Positions 6,338 through 6,888 of a DNA stretch of 6,888 bases are shown one piece after another. Numbering within the stretch: the stretch's first letter is position 1; every line of letters starts with the position of its first letter. The notes below the pieces were generated by a model that was not told the DNA's origin, did not search any database, and saw nothing but the letters and a program-made list of their open reading frames with translations. Origin of the DNA: Kiritimatiellia bacterium (GTDB lineage Bacteria; Verrucomicrobiota; Kiritimatiellia; UBA8416; JABMPJ01); NCBI GenBank assembly GCA_029939545.1, contig JAOZSS010000131.1:1-6888 (forward strand), read 5' to 3'. The position numbers and the translations under genes were made by a program.

Positions 6338-6360
6338 AGGCGGCGTATGGTTGGTGTCCA
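6333..6360 (-). promoter_or_regulatory. Likely queF promoter, leaderless arrangement
   Basis: On the minus strand TGGACA (6360-6355) and TATCAT (6338-6333) are separated by 16 bases, each one mismatch from the sigma70 consensus. Transcription would start about seven bases after the -10, which is at or next to the ATG at 6325. The -35 lies inside the coding start of the divergent lipoprotein gene. Confidence 0.5.
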
Positions 6361-6796
6361 GAGACAAAGTGTACTTCTCGTGCTGCTGGCCACAGTGGCA
6401 CTCTCGGGCTGTGCGCGCATACGACCGCCACGCGGGGCGCGCCCGGTAGCACGCGTCATGATGACGACCGGCTACTGCAAGTGCGGCAAGTGCTGCGGGT
6501 GGAAGCGGACGTGGTATGGGCGACCGGTCTTCGCGAGTGGCTCGCTTAAGGGCAAGCGTAAGAAGGTCGGGTTCACGGCCATCAACATACGCGCCCATCA
6601 CGGCACGATTGCGGCGGACACCTCGCGCTATCCATTCGGCACCATCATGTACATCGAAGGCTATGGCTGGGGCCGGGTGGAAGACCGTGGCGTGGCGATC
6701 AAGGGCGAACACATCGATCTCTTCTTCAGAAGCCACGCCGAAGCACTGAACTGGGGCCGCCGCCGTAAGAAGGTGAAGGTCTGGTTCGTGCGGTAG
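6347..6796 (+). CDS. 3D-domain lipoprotein (MltA C-terminal-like)
   Basis: This 149-residue protein begins with a lipoprotein signal: hydrophobic core 9-19 and lipobox L19-S20-G21-C22, so it is probably lipid-anchored and acts in the periplasm. The mature part is a compact 3D domain, named for three conserved Asp, here D91 (TIAAD), D113 (VEDRG) and D124 (HIDLFF). The domain is a double-psi beta-barrel shared with MltA lytic transglycosylases and cell-wall-active proteins, so a peptidoglycan-related role is likely but not proven. It also carries a C-x-C-x-x-C-C cluster (C44, C46, C49, C50) at the domain start, unlike MltA, and a basic C-terminus (RRRKKVKVWFVR). It is divergent from queF with overlapping promoters. 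The Shine-Dalgarno is weak (AGGCGG), in line with a very short leader. The start is fixed by the signal peptide. Confidence 0.88.
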   Translation: MVGVQRQSVLLVLLATVALSGCARIRPPRGARPVARVMMTTGYCKCGKCCGWKRTWYGRPVFASGSLKGKRKKVGFTAINIRAHHGTIAADTSRYPFGTIMYIEGYGWGRVEDRGVAIKGEHIDLFFRSHAEALNWGRRRKKVKVWFVR

Positions 6797-6888
6797 TCCT
6801 GTCTGCGCGCAACGTGCCGCATCCAGTGTAGGGCGGGTGTAACCGGTCTCCCGCTCCCGCTCATGCGGCTAAAAGCTCCCTGTTCCCA
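6797..6888. other. Non-coding region downstream of the 3D lipoprotein gene
   Basis: No gene start is convincing here. The region holds repeat copy 2 at 6834-6857 and a short TCCCGC duplication around 6849-6860. No T-run terminator is seen. The short minus-strand frame crossing this region is antisense to the lipoprotein gene and resembles nothing. Confidence 0.6.
6834..6857 (+). repeat. 24-bp intergenic repeat, copy 2
   Basis: This is the inverted partner of 5-28, with 23 of 24 bases matching. It lies 38 bp after the lipoprotein stop codon. The arms GCGGG (6833-6837) and CCCGC (6850-6854) can pair around the ACCGGT core, and pairing extends outward with GG against TC. The stem is somewhat better than in copy 1, where a G-U pair replaces a G-C pair. 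Confidence 0.7.

Noticed and set aside
6326..6346. preQ1 riboswitch upstream of queF
   Set aside because: Only 21 bp lie between the divergent start codons and the probable -10 is seven bases from the queF ATG, so there is no leader to hold an aptamer.
6326..6736. N-terminal extension of queF to a 277-residue protein
   Set aside because: The extra 137 codons are antisense to the 3D lipoprotein gene and carry no QueF similarity; the QueF fold and normal length are complete from the ATG at 6325.
1..6888. Composite transposon bounded by the 24-bp inverted repeats
   Set aside because: There is no transposase, integrase or target-site duplication visible, and queF and the ABC ATPase look like stable chromosomal genes. 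A dispersed 3' element explains the repeats better.

Overview
The window carries four clear protein genes, one possible micro-gene, and several regulatory or repeat structures. It looks like a GC-rich chromosome of a Gram-negative bacterium of the PVC group, most likely a Kiritimatiellota, Lentisphaerota or Verrucomicrobiota relative. That is inferred from the gene types together (a stand-alone UgpC/MsmK-like sugar ABC ATPase, a cysteine-rich 3D-domain lipoprotein, and a large SBBP plus FGE-like surface protein). There is no rRNA or marker gene to prove it. No tRNA, rRNA, CRISPR array, transposase or phage gene is visible.

Layout. Positions 1-120 are non-coding and hold one copy of a 24-bp repeat. 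Positions 121-4458 (minus) encode a 1445-residue membrane-anchored extracellular protein: N-terminal membrane anchor, acidic linker, DUF7948-like domain, a probable seven-bladed SBBP beta-propeller, one truncated and one fuller formylglycine-generating-enzyme (FGE)-like domain, then a very acidic tail ending in 26 consecutive Asp codons. A nine-base G/C homopolymer lies early in this gene. Positions 4459-4604 are intergenic, with a possible promoter and dyad. Positions 4605-5717 (minus) encode the sugar ABC transporter ATPase. The gap at 5718-5902 contains, on the plus strand, a strong Shine-Dalgarno sequence and a 33-codon reading frame that looks like a signal peptide and runs into the 3' end of queF. 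Positions 5903-6325 (minus) encode QueF, the last enzyme making preQ1 for queuosine. Positions 6347-6796 (plus) encode a 3D-domain lipoprotein, divergent from queF with only 21 bp between the start codons. Positions 6797-6888 are non-coding and hold the second copy of the 24-bp repeat.

The genes do not form one obvious pathway. The ATPase serves carbohydrate uptake, QueF serves tRNA modification, and the lipoprotein probably acts on or near peptidoglycan. The large protein is probably exposed outside the cytoplasmic membrane. The least ordinary elements are the poly-Asp mosaic protein, the homopolymer within it, the micro-ORF, the overlapping divergent promoter of queF and the lipoprotein gene, and the shared 24-bp element downstream of the two outermost genes.
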